A stretch of 19,705 nucleotides of DNA, taken from the NCBI GenBank assembly GCA_002327785.1, contig DCUI01000282.1:1-19705 (forward strand), read 5' to 3'. The position numbers and the translations under genes were made by a program. A model generated the notes under the pieces. The model was not told the DNA's origin. It did no database searches and was given only the letters and a program-made list of their open reading frames with translations. The stretch is from Phycisphaerales bacterium UBA2218. GTDB taxonomy: Bacteria; Planctomycetota; Phycisphaerae; Sedimentisphaerales; Anaerobacaceae. Of this stretch, positions 17,613 to 19,705 are shown piece after piece. Within the stretch, counting starts at the first letter, position 1; every line of letters starts with the position of its first letter.

Positions 17613-19705
17613 TCACTTCTGCTCTTCGGCATCCTCAACCCGTGGCAGCTTCGCTCGCCACGTGGCGGCTTCGGCGGGTTTGGGCCAGGATTCGCAGAGG
17701 GTCACGATCTGCTTCAACGATGCAATCGTGTGGGGGTGCGCAGGGCCGAGTTTGGCCTTGCGGCCGTGATATGCTTCCAGCAGCCGCCGCTCGGCGTTTT
17801 CCCTTTGGGCCCGGCGCATATGCAGTAGGCCAAGTTCGTGAACGGTTTCCAGCGTGTGCGGATGGTCTGGGCCGAGCTTGATCTTCCTGCCTTCCAGTGC
17901 TTCATTGAACAGGCGTTCGGCTTCCTCGTATTGTTGCTGCTGGGTACGCAACACAGCCAGGTCGTTAATGCTGGCGAGAGTATGGGGGTGCTCGTTGCCA
18001 AGGATGTGGCGTTGAGCCTTCAGTGTCTCGATATATTGCTTTTCCGCCTCAATGAAACGGCCCTGCGTGGTATACAGCTTGGAGAGCGTATTCATGATGT
18101 ACAGTGCCTGCCAGTTGTTTTCGCCCAGGAGGTCATTTGTAATCTCCACTGCCTCTTTTAACAACGGTTCTGCTTTGTCGTACTGACCTTGATTCAAGTA
18201 CACCATGCCAAGCCCATGCATGGAATGTGTAGTTGCTATATGTAAATCACCCACTACTCCACGGGCAGCTGCCATGGCCTCGGTAAACATCTTCTCGGCC
18301 TGCTCATACTGGCCTTGGCTATAACGCAGCCAGCCCAGAGATCCCAGGGTAACCAGGGCATCCGGGTGATGTTCGCCCCAGACCTCGTGCCGGCCGGCCA
18401 GGGCTTCACTGAGATACTGTTCTGCCTCATCATAGCGGCCCAGGTCGCGGCACAGCTCACCCAAAGCGTGCCTTAAATGCAGAGTGCGCAGGTTTTTTTC
18501 GCCCCACTCAGCACGGCTGATTTCCAGTGCCTTCTGCATTAGGGGCTCAGCCTCCTCGTAGCGGCCCTGTAATAGACGGCCATATCCCAGCCCCCAGGTA
18601 ATATCCACCTGATTCACTATCCACGACTCCTCTTTGCCCTGCATGATTGAGAAGGCCTTGACAGTGAGTCGTTCTGCCTCAGGGAAACGGCCCTGTATAT
18701 AGTACAATGCGCCAAGTGAGTGCATGGCATGCAGTGTGCTCCCATCCGTCTCTCCCAGCACGCGCTGAAACCCTTCCACAACCTCAAGAAACAAGGGCTC
18801 TGCATCCCGGTAACGGTTGTGAAAAAAATACGCCCAGGCAAGGTTATTTACATACCACAAGGTGTTGGGATCCTCAGGACCTCGATGAATCCGATTGATC
18901 TCGATGGCACGCTTAATGTGTTGTTCAGCCTGTTCATACCAACCCTGGCTCCAATATGCTATTGACAGTGCCTGACGGATCTGTGCTTCGGCCAGCGGCA
19001 GGCCTTTGAGTGTCTTCTCAAGGTCTCCCGACACAGTATCGAGAATAGAACGCACGGTTATCTTGTCCCCTGTGTTAGACGTATCGAGTGAATCACGCAC
19101 GGTTTCCAGCAGGGCATTGAACACACGCTGCGTTTCGGCACGGTGGCGCTCGGCCCTGATCGCGAATAGGGTGATGCCCACGACGCCTACTATGAATACG
19201 AGTAGTACTGCCGCAATCCCGCTCACGAGCACTCGATTCCTGCGCATGAACTTGCCCAACCGATACCGGATCCCCGGTGGACCGGCCAGCAAGGGGGCGC
19301 CATTCAAGTAATTCTCGACATCGTCCGCGAGTTCAGAAGCCGAACGGTATCGCTCGGAACGTTCCCTGCGCATGGCCTTGAGGGGAATCCATTCGAGCTC
19401 CCTGCGCAGGCATTTGGCCAAGGCGGCGACCTCGGTGCGGCGGCTCTTTGCCACTTCTTCAGCCTCCTCGCCGAGGCTCGTTAGCCGGGCGCTCGGCGTC
19501 TTGGGACCGGCTTCGCGGATGGTCTTGCGGACGTGCTCGACACCGCCCTTGCGAAGATCCTTGGCGTGAAAGGGTAAAGCTCCGCTCAGCAGCACATACA
19601 GCAGCACACCCAACGAATATATATCCGAGCGAGTATCGATGTCTTCGGCCATATCGGCCTGTTCGGGGCTCATGTACTCCGGCGTACCCAGCAGGTGGCT
19701 GTCCT
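17613..19705 (-). CDS. Serine/threonine protein kinase with membrane anchor and TPR domain (5' end outside window)
   Basis: The frame is open to the right edge and lacks its start: about 697 C-terminal residues are visible. It opens inside the kinase activation segment (GTPEYMSPEQA, subdomain VIII), followed by DIDTRSDIYSLGVLLYVLLSG (subdomain IX) and the planctomycete-typical LEWIPLKAMR and RYRSASELADDVENYL. One hydrophobic helix of about 25 residues (VLVSGIAAVLLVFIVGVVGI and after) follows, near 19160-19230, then about ten TPR units of the kinesin-light-chain type, about 42 residues each, with motifs such as G-x-x-HPHTL and Y-x-x-AE. The kinase is expected in the cytoplasm and the TPR part outside the membrane, where it may bind protein partners. 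The ATG at 19673 lies inside the kinase domain and is not the start. Base composition shifts within the gene: TPR lines near 18121-18240 are about 43-48% GC, against about 68-70% near both ends. Confidence 0.92.
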   Translation of the reverse strand, partial: DSHLLGTPEYMSPEQADMAEDIDTRSDIYSLGVLLYVLLSGALPFHAKDLRKGGVEHVRKTIREAGPKTPSARLTSLGEEAEEVAKSRRTEVAALAKCLRRELEWIPLKAMRRERSERYRSASELADDVENYLNGAPLLAGPPGIRYRLGKFMRRNRVLVSGIAAVLLVFIVGVVGITLFAIRAERHRAETQRVFNALLETVRDSLDTSNTGDKITVRSILDTVSGDLEKTLKGLPLAEAQIRQALSIAYWSQGWYEQAEQHIKRAIEINRIHRGPEDPNTLWYVNNLAWAYFFHNRYRDAEPLFLEVVEGFQRVLGETDGSTLHAMHSLGALYYIQGRFPEAERLTVKAFSIMQGKEESWIVNQVDITWGLGYGRLLQGRYEEAEPLMQKALEISRAEWGEKNLRTLHLRHALGELCRDLGRYDEAEQYLSEALAGRHEVWGEHHPDALVTLGSLGWLRYSQGQYEQAEKMFTEAMAAARGVVGDLHIATTHSMHGLGMVYLNQGQYDKAEPLLKEAVEITNDLLGENNWQALYIMNTLSKLYTTQGRFIEAEKQYIETLKAQRHILGNEHPHTLASINDLAVLRTQQQQYEEAERLFNEALEGRKIKLGPDHPHTLETVHELGLLHMRRAQRENAERRLLEAYHGRKAKLGPAHPHTIASLKQIVTLCESWPKPAEAATWRAKLPRVEDAEEQK

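Overview
The window reads as a chromosomal segment of a fairly GC-rich bacterium, most likely a planctomycete (Phycisphaerae / Sedimentisphaerales-like). This is an inference from three gene types: a serine/threonine kinase fused through one membrane helix to a long TPR domain, an integrase of the kind common in planctomycetes, and secreted enzymes for arabinose-containing glycans beside FG-GAP proteins. No rRNA or other decisive marker is present.

Layout. Positions 1-2090 are the end of an integrated mobile element: an excisionase-like helix-turn-helix protein, a 60-residue hypothetical protein and a tyrosine recombinase. The recombinase reading frame runs antisense through a complete tRNA-Ala gene (2009-2079, minus), the probable attachment site. 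A nitroreductase (minus) and tRNA-Val (plus) follow, read from divergent, overlapping promoters.

Positions 2976-9032 form a close-packed plus-strand run: a GH62-type arabinofuranosidase, a broken GNAT gene, a YdeI/OmpD-associated protein, an intact RimJ/RimL-like acetyltransferase, a GH140/DUF4038-type glycosidase, a methyltransferase remnant without its SAM-binding core, and a secreted seven-repeat FG-GAP propeller. In both damaged genes the lost part is the cofactor-binding segment.

Positions 9236-10318 (minus) encode a secreted protein ending in three DUF5648-type repeats, with its own promoter and a perfect palindrome in the leader. tRNA-Cys (10555-10628, minus) has a consensus sigma70-type promoter. 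From 11029 to 16289 (minus) lie two GH127/GH146-type beta-L-arabinofuranosidase genes 50 bases apart, probably one operon. With the GH62 and GH140 enzymes they suggest a locus for arabinose- and apiose-bearing plant or algal polysaccharides. No transporter, SusCD pair or dedicated regulator is visible.

Positions 16290-16644 hold a terminator-like hairpin and a promoter whose -35 box lies inside a 16-bp perfect palindrome. It drives a 57-residue histone H1-like (Hc1-type) gene, followed by a FabZ-like dehydratase. The right end is the 3' two-thirds of a kinase-TPR gene (minus) that runs off the window. Functions are family-level readings by eye; no database search was run.
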